This document shows, piece after piece, positions 1 through 6,483 of a stretch of 15,191 nt of DNA; the stretch's first letter is position 1, and each line of letters opens with the position of its first letter. Made by a program: the position numbers and the translations under genes. Below the pieces are notes generated by a model that searched no databases, was not told the origin of the DNA, and worked only from the letters and a program-made list of their open reading frames with translations. This DNA is from an uncultured Atopobium sp. (GTDB lineage Bacteria; Actinomycetota; Coriobacteriia; Coriobacteriales; Atopobiaceae), in contig CALIZS010000038.1 in the NCBI GenBank assembly GCA_938028565.1, positions 1 to 15,191 on the forward strand, written 5' to 3'.

Positions 1-149
1 TCAGAAAGGCGTTTGCGTACGACAGGATGTTTGCGGCAATCGTGGTGGTGTCTGCGTTGTCGCTGGTGTTGATGAAGCTCGTAGAACTTGTACAAAAACG
101 TGCACTTCCCTGGGATGCATCTCAGGATGCCAAAGAATCTGCACGATAA
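1..149 (+). CDS. thiX: ABC transporter permease, C-terminal end only (probable ThiX-like subunit)
   Basis: The gene is cut by the left edge of the window. The frame beginning at base 3 is open to TAA at 147-149 and gives 48 residues. It reads as a last membrane segment (FAAIVVVSALSLVLMKLVELV) followed by a basic, Pro-Trp-containing cytoplasmic tail (QKRALPWD). That is the usual end of permeases of the SsuC/TauC/ThiX type, where the last helix is followed by a segment like RRxLPW. The next gene encodes a ThiY-like binding protein and the one after it the ATPase, so this is most likely the membrane subunit of the same importer. The family is inferred from the tail and context, because no conserved permease loop is visible. 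Confidence 0.7.
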   Translation, partial: RKAFAYDRMFAAIVVVSALSLVLMKLVELVQKRALPWDASQDAKESAR

Positions 150-185
150 CTTTGACGGAATTCAAAGAAAGAAGTGATTACGCGC

Positions 186-1226
186 ATGAACACATTTAAT
201 CGCAAGGGTATAACAAGAAAAGGCTTTCTAACTGCGATGGGTTTCTCGACAGCAGGACTTTGCGCAGGTTGCTCGCTTGAACAGCCGTCTGCTCCATCCA
301 ACGCTGGCGAGAAAAACGGTGGCACTACAGAGATTACGTTTGCTCTGGACTACACTCCAAATACCAACCATACTGGCATCTATGTGGCTCAGGAGAAGGG
401 CTACTTTGACGAGGTTGGCCTCAAGGTAACTATTCAGCAGCCACCTGCCGATGGTGCCGATGCGCTGATTGGTGCTGGTGGCGCACAGATGGGCGTTACC
501 TACCAGGACTATATTGCTAACAGTCTCTCATCTTCTAATCCGCTGCCATATACTGCGGTGGCCGCTATCATTCAGCACAATCTTTCGGGCATTATGAGCC
601 GTGAAGAAGATCACATTGTTCGTCCGCGTGACCTTAATGATCGTACCTACGCAACGTGGAATCTCCCTGTTGAACAGGCTACTATCAGGTCTGTTATGGA
701 GTCTGATGGAGGAGATCCCTCAACACTCAAGATGGTGCCTTACGAGGTAGATGATGAGGTATCTGGCCTAAAAGCAAAGATGTTTGATGCTGTTTGGGTG
801 TATGAGCAATGGGCTGTTCAAAACGCTCGTGTTCAGAACTTTGCGTACAACTACTTTGCGTTTGCAACTATTGATCAAAACTTTGACTACTACACCCCGG
901 TTATTGCGGTAAACGATGGATTTGCAAAAGAGAATCCAAATGCTGTTAAGGCATTTTTGAGTGCTACTAGAAAGGGTTACGAGTTCTGCGTCTCTAACCC
1001 TGATGAAGCAGCAGAGATTCTACTCAAAGCCGTTCCAGAACTTGACGCTGACCTGGTCAAAGCTTCTCAGAAGTTCTTGGCTGCCAAATACATTGACGAC
1101 GCCGAGAAGTGGGGTGTTATTGACTCTGCCCGCTGGCAGCGTTTCTACACCTGGCTTAATAACCAGCAGCTGTTAGAAAATAAGATTGATCCATCCGCAG
1201 GATTTACTAGTGAGTACCTTGGATAA
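186..1226 (+). CDS. thiY: ThiY/NMT1-like substrate-binding lipoprotein of an ABC importer
   Basis: Predicted surface lipoprotein that captures a small heterocycle, probably a formylated aminopyrimidine or another thiamine precursor, for the ABC importer. From ATG 186 it has 346 residues. The N-terminus is basic, followed by a hydrophobic stretch and Cys29 in the context LCAGC, a lipobox-like site although Cys at -3 is atypical. The TRKGFL segment resembles a weak twin-arginine signal. The mature part fits the NMT1/THI5 fold: FALDYTPNTNHTGIYVAQEK, GYFDEVGL, QMGVTYQDY, a central DGGDPSTLKMV segment, and FDYYTPVIAVND. The aromatic residues resemble those that stack the pyrimidine in ThiY. A GTG at 174 in the same frame is a possible alternative start; neither has a strong ribosome-binding site. 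The 3' end overlaps the ATPase gene by 17 bp. Riboflavin or another aromatic substrate cannot be excluded. Confidence 0.82.
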   Translation: MNTFNRKGITRKGFLTAMGFSTAGLCAGCSLEQPSAPSNAGEKNGGTTEITFALDYTPNTNHTGIYVAQEKGYFDEVGLKVTIQQPPADGADALIGAGGAQMGVTYQDYIANSLSSSNPLPYTAVAAIIQHNLSGIMSREEDHIVRPRDLNDRTYATWNLPVEQATIRSVMESDGGDPSTLKMVPYEVDDEVSGLKAKMFDAVWVYEQWAVQNARVQNFAYNYFAFATIDQNFDYYTPVIAVNDGFAKENPNAVKAFLSATRKGYEFCVSNPDEAAEILLKAVPELDADLVKASQKFLAAKYIDDAEKWGVIDSARWQRFYTWLNNQQLLENKIDPSAGFTSEYLG

Positions 1227-2103
1227 GAAGCTTACTGACATAACAGAAGGCGCTGCTGTGGACGCTTCTGGCGAGAAAAGCCTAGGAGCTGCACCTGCAT
1301 GCGAGCCACAACAGGACGCGCCAGCACTTGAGGCGCGCAACCTCATGCTGGTCTGGGGAAACGGCCAGGTAGTTGCTCAGGATATCTCAATTGAGCTGCA
1401 ACCTGGCACCATTACCTGCTTGGTTGGTCGCTCGGGCTGCGGCAAGACAACGCTGCTCCATGCGCTTGCAGGACTTTTGCAGCCGCAGGAGGGCAGGGTG
1501 CTGTTGCATGGCTCTGACGTCACAGGGCATCCGGGACACATCGGCTACATGCTCCAGAAGGATTTGCTCATCCCAAGCAAGCGCATCATCGACAACGTAG
1601 CGCTTCCGCTTGAGCTGAAGGGCGTCTCGCGCTCTGAGGCACGCGCACGGGCCCAGGAGATGCTGGAGCGCGGTGGACTTGAGCGCGTGGCACAAAGCTG
1701 GCCTCACGAGCTCTCAGGCGGCATGAGACAGCGCGTTGCGTTCCTACGCACGGCGTTCATTGGCTCGGACATTATGCTGCTGGATGAGCCCTTCTCGGCA
1801 CTAGATGCTCTCACACGGCGAGAAATGCGTTCTTGGCTCATGTCTTCTGTGAAGGAGTTTGGCCTCTCCGTACTGGTGATTACGCACGACGTTGATGAGG
1901 CGGTTGCCATGGCTTCTCGCATTTACGTGATGGCGGGAAGTCCCGCGCAGGGCGTGGTAACCAAGATTGTGGGCGTTGTTGAGCCACTGGGCTGCGCTGA
2001 TGCGGTGGAGGCAGGTTCTGCTCAGACTACTGACCTGGCATCGTTTGATTTGAGCGAAGAGTTTTTGGCTGCCAAGCGAGAAGTGCTTTCGTTGCTGGGG
2101 TAG
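1210..2103 (+). CDS. thiZ: ABC transporter ATP-binding protein (ThiZ/SsuB/TauB-type)
   Basis: Cytoplasmic ATPase that powers the importer formed with the two preceding genes. I chose GTG 1210 because AGGA at 1199-1202 lies 7 nt upstream; a TTG at 1186 in the same frame is less likely. The product is 297 residues. Visible motifs are Walker A GRSGCGKTT (about 73-81), Q-loop MLQKD (about 114-118), signature LSGGMRQR (about 168-175), Walker B IMLLDEPFSALD (about 188-199) and H-loop VITHDVDEA (from about 223). The first 35 or so residues are a non-conserved Ala/Asp-rich extension ahead of the core. The start lies inside the end of the binding-protein gene, which implies translational coupling. The three genes form one transport operon ending at the hairpin at 2159. 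Substrate specificity comes from the binding protein, so the thiamine-precursor role is inferred. Confidence 0.88.
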   Translation: MSTLDKKLTDITEGAAVDASGEKSLGAAPACEPQQDAPALEARNLMLVWGNGQVVAQDISIELQPGTITCLVGRSGCGKTTLLHALAGLLQPQEGRVLLHGSDVTGHPGHIGYMLQKDLLIPSKRIIDNVALPLELKGVSRSEARARAQEMLERGGLERVAQSWPHELSGGMRQRVAFLRTAFIGSDIMLLDEPFSALDALTRREMRSWLMSSVKEFGLSVLVITHDVDEAVAMASRIYVMAGSPAQGVVTKIVGVVEPLGCADAVEAGSAQTTDLASFDLSEEFLAAKREVLSLLG

Positions 2104-2124
2104 TTGCCTGTGTGTTGTTGCGGG

Positions 2125-2141
2125 TGCGCGGGTTTCTCGCC
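2125..2141. repeat. 17-bp intergenic repeat, copy 1 (contains the GCGAGAAR octamer)
   Basis: TGCGCGGGTTTCTCGCC occurs here and again exactly at 4931-4947, both between genes. Shorter versions occur inside genes: CGGGTTTCTCGCC at 3038-3050 in the aminopeptidase and GGGTTTCTCGCC at 14301-14312 in hisS. The reverse complement contains GGCGAGAAACCC, the extended form of the GCGAGAAR octamer described in the findings. Confidence 0.7.
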
Positions 2142-2158
2142 TTTGATTTGATACAGAA

Positions 2159-2189
2159 AAAGACGTGAGAGTTTGCCTCTCACGTCTTT
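2159..2189. terminator. Bidirectional rho-independent terminator between convergent genes
   Basis: The 13-bp perfect stem AAAGACGTGAGAG / CTCTCACGTCTTT has a 5-base loop (2172-2176). On the minus strand the stem runs into a T-rich tract (TTTTTCTG) and on the plus strand into TTTCTTGTT. It lies between the stop of the ABC ATPase (2103) and the stop of the minus-strand aminopeptidase (2250), so it probably ends both transcripts. The remaining intergenic bases hold one GCGAGAAR repeat and nothing else I can identify. Confidence 0.92.
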
Positions 2190-2249
2190 CTTGTTAGCTC
2201 GATTTGCGTACGCACAATTTTGTTTGTGAAGCTAATTTGTGTAGCTTAA

Positions 2250-3671
2250 TTACTCGCTGAACTCGAGGAATGCGCGGTATCCACGATATGCCTCAAAGAT
2301 GTCGGCCTTGTTTGCAATCTCCCAAGGTGCGTGCATGGAGAGAACAGGAACGCCGCAGTCGATGACATGCATACCGTATTTAGCCAACATATATGCGATA
2401 GTTCCGCCGCCACCAGCGTCAACGCGGCCAAGCTCAGCGGTCTGGAACTGAACGCTAGCGTTGTCCATAATGCGGCGAATCAGCGCAACATACTCGGCAT
2501 CAGCATCGTTGGAGCCAAACTTGCCGCCGCTACCAGTGAACTTGTTGAATGCAAGACCGTGACCCATGATAGCGGAGTTCTTGATTTCAAAGCTACCCGT
2601 AAAGCTAGGATCATAACCAGCAGAAACATCGCTGGAGAGCATGTAGGAGTTGGCCATGCAGCGGCGCAGGGAAAGTGGAGACTCAAAACCGGCAAGCGCC
2701 AGGACCTCTGCCATGATGTTCTCAAAGAAGAGGGAGTTCATGCCAGTAGCGCCAACGGAGCCAATCTCTTCCTTGTCGGTCAGGATGGTGACGGAGGTAC
2801 GTGCAGGAGTGTCGCACTCAAGCTGGGCAATCAGGGAAGGGTAGGAGCAGCTGCGGTCGTCGTGACCATAGCCCAAGATCATGGAGCGATCAAAGCCCAT
2901 GTCACGAGCAGGACCTGCAGGAACAATCTCAAGCTCAGCGGAGAGAAGATCCACTTCCTCAATGCCGTAGAGGTTCTTCAGGATGTTGATGACGTTAGCC
3001 TTAACAGCTTCCTTTGGCTCGTCGCCTTCTGCATCAGCGGGTTTCTCGCCATTCTGGCCCCAAACAAGTGGACGATTGCCAACAATTAGGTCAAGCATCT
3101 CGCCCTCAATAACCTTAGAAGCAGTCTTACCAAGCTGCTCAGCGCTCAAGTGGATGAGAAGGTCGGAAATGCAGAAAACAGGGTCCGTTTGATCCTCACC
3201 TACGCATACGTTTACAACGCTACCGTCTTTAAGTGCAAGAACGCCGTGAATTGCCAGAGGAATGGTGACCCACTGGTACTTCTTGACGCCGCCGTAGTAG
3301 TGGGTGTCAAGGGTAGCAAGCTCGTTGCGCTCCTCAAGAGGATTCTGCTTGACGTCCAGGCGAGGAGAGTCGATGTGAGCGCCAAGAATGTTTAGACCCT
3401 CTTCCAGGGATTTGGTGCCAATCTGGACAAAGATGACGGACTTGCCGCGAATGTCTGCGTAGACTTTGTCGCCAGCCTTGAGGGTTTTACCTGCTGCGAT
3501 AGCGTCAGAAAGCTTAACGTAACCTGCAGCCTCGGCAAGCTTGATAGCGCTTGCGGCGCACTCGCGCTCAGTCTTGTTCTCGGAGATAAACTTTCTGTAG
3601 CCCTCGGTAAACGACTGGAGTTTGTCCAGGTCCTCCGAGGTGTACTTTTTCCATGCGTTTGTGGTTTCCAT
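2250..3671 (-). CDS. M18 family metallo-aminopeptidase (aspartyl aminopeptidase-like)
   Basis: Cytoplasmic zinc aminopeptidase that removes N-terminal residues from peptides; family members form large tetrahedral dodecamers. The 473-residue length matches family M18. Metal ligands and catalytic residues are visible: His99 in GAHIDSPRLD, an Asp in GYGHDDRS (about 271-272), the Glu pair in TDKEEIGSVG (301-302), Asp348 in SSDVSAGYDP and His447 in SMHAPWE. Family hallmarks LATLDTHYYGGVKKYQW and MGFDRSMILGYGHDD are also present. The ATG at 3671 is preceded by AAGGA five bases upstream, which fixes the start. There is no signal peptide. It appears monocistronic, bounded downstream by the hairpin at 2159-2189. 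Whether it prefers acidic residues, as DNPEP-type enzymes do, cannot be read from the sequence. Confidence 0.93.
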   Translation of the reverse strand: METTNAWKKYTSEDLDKLQSFTEGYRKFISENKTERECAASAIKLAEAAGYVKLSDAIAAGKTLKAGDKVYADIRGKSVIFVQIGTKSLEEGLNILGAHIDSPRLDVKQNPLEERNELATLDTHYYGGVKKYQWVTIPLAIHGVLALKDGSVVNVCVGEDQTDPVFCISDLLIHLSAEQLGKTASKVIEGEMLDLIVGNRPLVWGQNGEKPADAEGDEPKEAVKANVINILKNLYGIEEVDLLSAELEIVPAGPARDMGFDRSMILGYGHDDRSCSYPSLIAQLECDTPARTSVTILTDKEEIGSVGATGMNSLFFENIMAEVLALAGFESPLSLRRCMANSYMLSSDVSAGYDPSFTGSFEIKNSAIMGHGLAFNKFTGSGGKFGSNDADAEYVALIRRIMDNASVQFQTAELGRVDAGGGGTIAYMLAKYGMHVIDCGVPVLSMHAPWEIANKADIFEAYRGYRAFLEFSE

Positions 3672-3725
3672 ACCTATCCTTTCTGTAGCAAGCTCAGTGT
3701 GAGCTGCTGCTTATTGTTGTTGCTG

Positions 3726-3827
3726 TTAGGTGTGCCGTGGAGGCCGCGCTGAGACCGCAAGTGCTCCGGCAGTTGCTGCGGCTGCTACGACGGCAGTTGC
3801 TGCAACGGTAGATGCTGCGACCGCGAC
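3726..3827 (-). other. Ala-rich open frame directly after the stop of the Ser-rich membrane protein
   Basis: On the minus strand the codons after TAA 3828-3830 stay open in the same frame for 33 codons, ending at TAA 3726-3728. They encode a hydrophobic stretch of Ala, Val and Thr (VAVAASTVAATAVVAAAATA), then GALAVSARPPRHT with a basic end. This resembles a C-terminal membrane anchor with a positive tail. At DNA level CGGCAGTTGCTGC is repeated at 3767-3779 and 3791-3803, 24 bp (eight codons) apart. The segment has no start codon or ribosome-binding site of its own. It may be a coding remnant left by a nonsense mutation, a readthrough extension, or chance low-complexity DNA. Confidence 0.4.
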
Positions 3828-4769
3828 TTAGTTGCCTCCGTTGGAGCTGTTTGAGCCAGAACCACTGGATCCGCTGCTAGAGCTATTGCCGGAGCCGGAG
3901 TTCTGATTGGAACCAGAATTGCTGTTTGAGCTGCCCGTTCCGGAGTTGTTACTAGAAGAATTACTCTCAGACGAGCTGCTTGAGCTGCTAGAGTCGCTGG
4001 TCTTTTCCGTGCTAGACGAGCTGTCGGAGCTGGTGGTCTCTGATTTCTTGGAGTCAGTGCTCTCCGAAGAGGAATCCTTGGAATCAGTGGACTTGCTTGA
4101 CTCGTCGGTCTTCTCGCTAGAAGAGCTGGAATCGTCTTTCTTATCCGTCGAATTGCTGGTATTCGTAGTTTTTTCCGTCACAACTGGGGTTGTGCTGACC
4201 TTTGGTCCCAAGCCAGATCCGTCGGTGATATAGCTGAGGAACATTGCATAAAGAATGACGGCAGAAATGGTAAAGATAATTGAAATAATGGTCACGATAG
4301 TCAGCGCTCTTACGCGTTTGCGAGAAAGCTTTGGCGTGCGATTTACCTGCGAAGACTGTCCTGTGAGAGAGTCAGCGCTGGGATAATAATCGCGAGAAGG
4401 TGCATATTGTGCTCGAGGCATATATTGTGTGCCTTCAAGTGTTGTTTGGCTGCTGTTTGGATATGCCTGCTGGTTATATTCATCGTTGTCGCCAGCGCGG
4501 AACTTATGCGTGGAACGCCTGATGACGTTCTGGTAAATCTGCGAAGCAAGCGCCGAGGCGGCGGCACCAACGGCCACTCCGATAATCGAGCCTGCAATAC
4601 CAATCTGGTTTGACAGTACAAACGCAGTCACCGCGGCAAGCGATGTTGCCAAAATTTGGGTAATTGAGACGTCCTTAAGAAGGCTGGGCTTCTCGTCCGT
4701 TGCCTCATCTGTAGGCTGAGCAGGCGAAGCTAATCGAGTTTTGTCTGCATCAAAGTGCTTATAGCTCAC
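3828..4769 (-). CDS. Membrane protein with a long Ser-rich low-complexity tail, function unknown
   Basis: I do not recognise the family. The start is GTG at 4769, chosen because AAAGGAG (4776-4782) lies 6 nt upstream. The 313 residues divide into four parts. There is a polar N-terminus (1-34), then a Gly/Ala-rich hydrophobic region (about 35-78) that could be a helical hairpin. A Tyr/Gln/Ser-rich polar linker (about 85-150) ends in the basic SRKRVR, and a strong transmembrane segment follows (about 154-180, LTIVTIISIIFTISAVILY). The last 125 or so residues are almost all Ser, Thr, Asn, Gly, Asp, Glu and Lys, and are probably an exported, disordered and possibly glycosylated stalk. No signal peptide, LPXTG motif or enzyme motif is seen. 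The Ser codons are mixed (tct, tcc, agc, agt), so the tail is not a simple microsatellite. An open frame continues past its stop (see 3726-3827). Confidence 0.75.
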   Translation of the reverse strand: MSYKHFDADKTRLASPAQPTDEATDEKPSLLKDVSITQILATSLAAVTAFVLSNQIGIAGSIIGVAVGAAASALASQIYQNVIRRSTHKFRAGDNDEYNQQAYPNSSQTTLEGTQYMPRAQYAPSRDYYPSADSLTGQSSQVNRTPKLSRKRVRALTIVTIISIIFTISAVILYAMFLSYITDGSGLGPKVSTTPVVTEKTTNTSNSTDKKDDSSSSSEKTDESSKSTDSKDSSSESTDSKKSETTSSDSSSSTEKTSDSSSSSSSSESNSSSNNSGTGSSNSNSGSNQNSGSGNSSSSGSSGSGSNSSNGGN

Positions 4770-5057
4770 AAGATGCTCCTTTCTTCGAACTGATAGCCTA
4801 CCTCATTTTTGTGAAGATGTAATGTTTCGTCGCTAAATCGCAACATCAGAGGGCATTAAGTTTCATCCAACACACAACTTCAGTGTCGGAAATAGCGAGA
4901 AGTTCTGTGAGTAACTAAGCGATTTTCTTATGCGCGGGTTTCTCGCCCGAGAACGCGTCGGATTTCTCGCGATGTTTTGTTAAAAACGACCGTATCAAAG
5001 GTGATGAAACAAGGTATCATTTATATGTATCAGTTTTCCGTCAAACGGAGGTTTAGC
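4770..5057. other. Divergent intergenic region upstream of the Ser-rich protein and aldolase genes
   Basis: The 288 bp between the divergent genes must hold both promoters, but I find no convincing -35/-10 pair. The region has three GCGAGAAR octamers (4894-4902 region, 4939-4946, 4973-4980), one of them inside the second copy of the 17-bp repeat. A weak dyad AACTTC/GAAGTT lies at 4876-4904. An AT-rich stretch (TATCATTTATAT) near 5013-5024 is the likeliest place for the aldolase -10. Confidence 0.5.
4931..4947. repeat. 17-bp intergenic repeat, copy 2 (contains the GCGAGAAR octamer)
   Basis: Exact match to 2125-2141 (TGCGCGGGTTTCTCGCC). Here the following CCGAG lets CGGG and CCCG pair around the TTTCTCG core. 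Another GCGAGAAA follows at 4973-4980 in the same orientation, 34 bp further on. Confidence 0.7.
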
Positions 5058-5930
5058 ATGCTTGTAAGCGCAAAAGCCATGCTCCAGAGTGCCGAGAAGG
5101 GTCACTATGGCATCGGCGCATTCAACGAGAACAACCTTGAGTGGACCGCAGCAATCCTTGATGCAGCAGAAGAGCTTCAGTCTCCTGTCATCATTCAGTG
5201 CACTAGCGGCGCAGCAAAGTGGCAGGTAAGCTACCGCGTTGTTGCAGACATGGTTCGTCGTCTTGTTGAGGACAAGAACATCACCGTTCCAGTTGCTCTT
5301 CACCTTGACCACGGTTCATACGAGGATGCATTCAAGTGCATCGAGGCTGGATTTACTTCCATCATGTACGATGGTTCTCACGAGCCTGATTTTGAGACTA
5401 ACCTTAAGCGCACCGAAGAGGTCGTAAAGGCAGCTCACGCAAAGGGTATTTCTGTTGAGGCTGAGGTCGGCGGCATCGGCGGCACCGAGGACGGCGTAAC
5501 CGCTAAGGGCGAGCTTGCTGATTCTGAGCAGTGCGCAAAGATTGCTGACCTGGGCGTTGACTTCCTTGCATGCGGCATCGGCAACATTCACGGTATCTAC
5601 CCAGCTAACTGGGAGGGCCTCTCCTTCGACCAGCTCAAGGCTATCAAGGAGCGCGTTGGCGATCTTCCACTTGTTCTTCACGGTGGTACCGGCATTCCTG
5701 TAGAGCAGGTTCAGAAGGCTATCTCTATGGGCATCTCCAAGATTAACGTCAACACCGATCTTCAGCTTGTCTTTGCTGAGGCAACCAAGAAGTACGTTGA
5801 GGCTGGCCTTGTTGACAACGGCAAGGGCTACGATCCTCGTAAGCTCCTGAAGTCTGGTCGCGAGGCAATTGTCGAGCGCACCAAGGAGCTCATCCGCGAG
5901 TTTGGTTCCGACGGTAAGGCTTGGAACTAA
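5058..5930 (+). CDS. fba: Class II fructose-1,6-bisphosphate aldolase
   Basis: Glycolytic and gluconeogenic enzyme that reversibly cleaves fructose-1,6-bisphosphate to dihydroxyacetone phosphate and glyceraldehyde-3-phosphate, using a divalent metal. The ATG at 5058 has GGAGG six bases upstream; an upstream in-frame start at 4977 would add an unrelated leader and is rejected. The 290-residue product shows class II signatures: FNENNLEWTAAILDAA near the N-terminus, catalytic Asp84 and metal ligand His85 in ALHLDHGS, EAEVGGIGGTED (about 134-145), His178 in GIGNIHGIYP, His208 in LHGGTGI and the phosphate-binding NVNTDLQ (230-236). Close relatives act on tagatose or ketose bisphosphates (GatY/KbaY), but a single-copy setting with its own terminator fits glycolytic Fba. 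The rather uniform codon use suggests high expression. Confidence 0.95.
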   Translation: MLVSAKAMLQSAEKGHYGIGAFNENNLEWTAAILDAAEELQSPVIIQCTSGAAKWQVSYRVVADMVRRLVEDKNITVPVALHLDHGSYEDAFKCIEAGFTSIMYDGSHEPDFETNLKRTEEVVKAAHAKGISVEAEVGGIGGTEDGVTAKGELADSEQCAKIADLGVDFLACGIGNIHGIYPANWEGLSFDQLKAIKERVGDLPLVLHGGTGIPVEQVQKAISMGISKINVNTDLQLVFAEATKKYVEAGLVDNGKGYDPRKLLKSGREAIVERTKELIREFGSDGKAWN

Positions 5931-5988
5931 CCGGCAGCATACGCTGGGCGCGCATCGAAGCGACGCACGCTCGCAGCTAGTTAAAGCA

Positions 5989-6019
5989 ACGGACCTGGAT
6001 TTTCTCCAGGTCCGTTTTT
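5989..6019 (+). terminator. Rho-independent terminator of fba
   Basis: The perfect 11-bp stem ACGGACCTGGA (5989-5999) / TCCAGGTCCGT (6005-6015) has a TTTTC loop and is followed by T-rich sequence to 6019. It sits 59 bp after the aldolase stop codon. Confidence 0.93.
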
Positions 6020-6046
6020 GTTGGGCTGGCATGTGCGAAAGACGTG

Positions 6047-6074
6047 CACCCAGCACGTTCTTCTCGCGAGATAC
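6047..6074. repeat. Outer direct repeat, left copy
   Basis: CACCCAGCACGT, two bases, then TTCTCGCGAGA. The right-hand copy is at 7693-7720 in the same orientation, with 26 of 28 bases identical. The core TCTCGCGAGA is a perfect palindrome containing GCGAGA on both strands. In this copy ACGTGC/GCACGT can also pair across ACCCA. The two copies bracket the inverted-repeat unit at 6104-7647. Confidence 0.75.
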
Positions 6075-6103
6075 GGGTGTGCGGTAGATGCACCCTAATG
6101 CGC

Positions 6104-6226
6104 GCCTGAAAAGTGAAAAGATTCGGTATATTTTGCCTAAACTTGGCAAAGAATCTGTGGATTTGCCTGATTTTGTCAAAGATTCTGTGGCCGTTTTACA
6201 GATTCTTTGAACTTTTTAGGCAACTT
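6104..6226 (+). repeat. Left arm of a 123-bp inverted repeat made of about 30-bp units
   Basis: Aligned by eye against the reverse complement of 7525-7647 this arm matches at 100 of 123 positions with no gaps, including a perfect 27-bp block starting at 6147. It contains iterated copies of CAAAGAATCTGT: three forward at about 6116 (degenerate), 6147 and 6177 (one mismatch), then one inverted at 6198. The units are 30-31 bp apart and separated by GCCTGA-type spacers. It begins with GCCTGA and ends near AGGCAACTT. Confidence 0.85.
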
Positions 6227-6304
6227 TTGTGCAAGGAAGATTAGTCTTCTCGCCTCAGTACATTCTTACAGCAGAAATGAAAAATGCGAATTTGGCGCAA
6301 ATTT

Positions 6305-6326
6305 AATTTGACCGAAATTTGACCGA
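6305..6326 (+). repeat. Tandem 11-bp duplication
   Basis: AATTTGACCGA occurs twice back to back (6305-6315 and 6316-6326), about 160 bp upstream of the AbiEi-like gene. It could be a pair of protein-binding sites; no other copy was seen in the window. Confidence 0.6.
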
Positions 6327-6449
6327 GAATACGTCGCAGGGAAGGTCTAACGCCGCTAGCTGGACATTTAGTGGCAATGATTTTCTGACAGGTTTGCCTG
6401 ACCTGCAGTTTTACAAGAAATGTCACTTATCTACAATCAGCGACATAAG

Positions 6450-6477
6450 TTGCAAGTTTTTCTTAAGAAAATACTAT
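6450..6477 (+). promoter_or_regulatory. Candidate promoter of the AbiEi/DUF559-like gene
   Basis: TTGCAA (6450-6455), a 16-bp spacer, and TACTAT (6472-6477). Transcription would start about seven bases on, at or next to the ATG at 6484, which would give a leaderless mRNA. This fits the absence of a ribosome-binding site in front of that ATG. Confidence 0.5.
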
Positions 6478-6483
6478 GTATTC

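Noticed and set aside
2331..3089. Plus-strand open frame of 252 codons opposite the M18 aminopeptidase
   Set aside because: It is antisense to a gene with intact metal-ligand motifs, and its composition fits a shadow.
3907..4233. Leu/Glu/Ser-rich plus-strand open frame opposite the Ser-rich tail
   Set aside because: It is simply the complement of repeated Ser codons; no start signal was seen.
4977..5057. Upstream extension of the aldolase reading frame
   Set aside because: The family N-terminus begins at 5058, which has a strong GGAGG site; the extension looks like promoter DNA.
5316..6179. Minus-strand open frame of 287 codons opposite the aldolase gene
   Set aside because: It is antisense to a well-conserved fba, runs through the fba terminator and has no family features.
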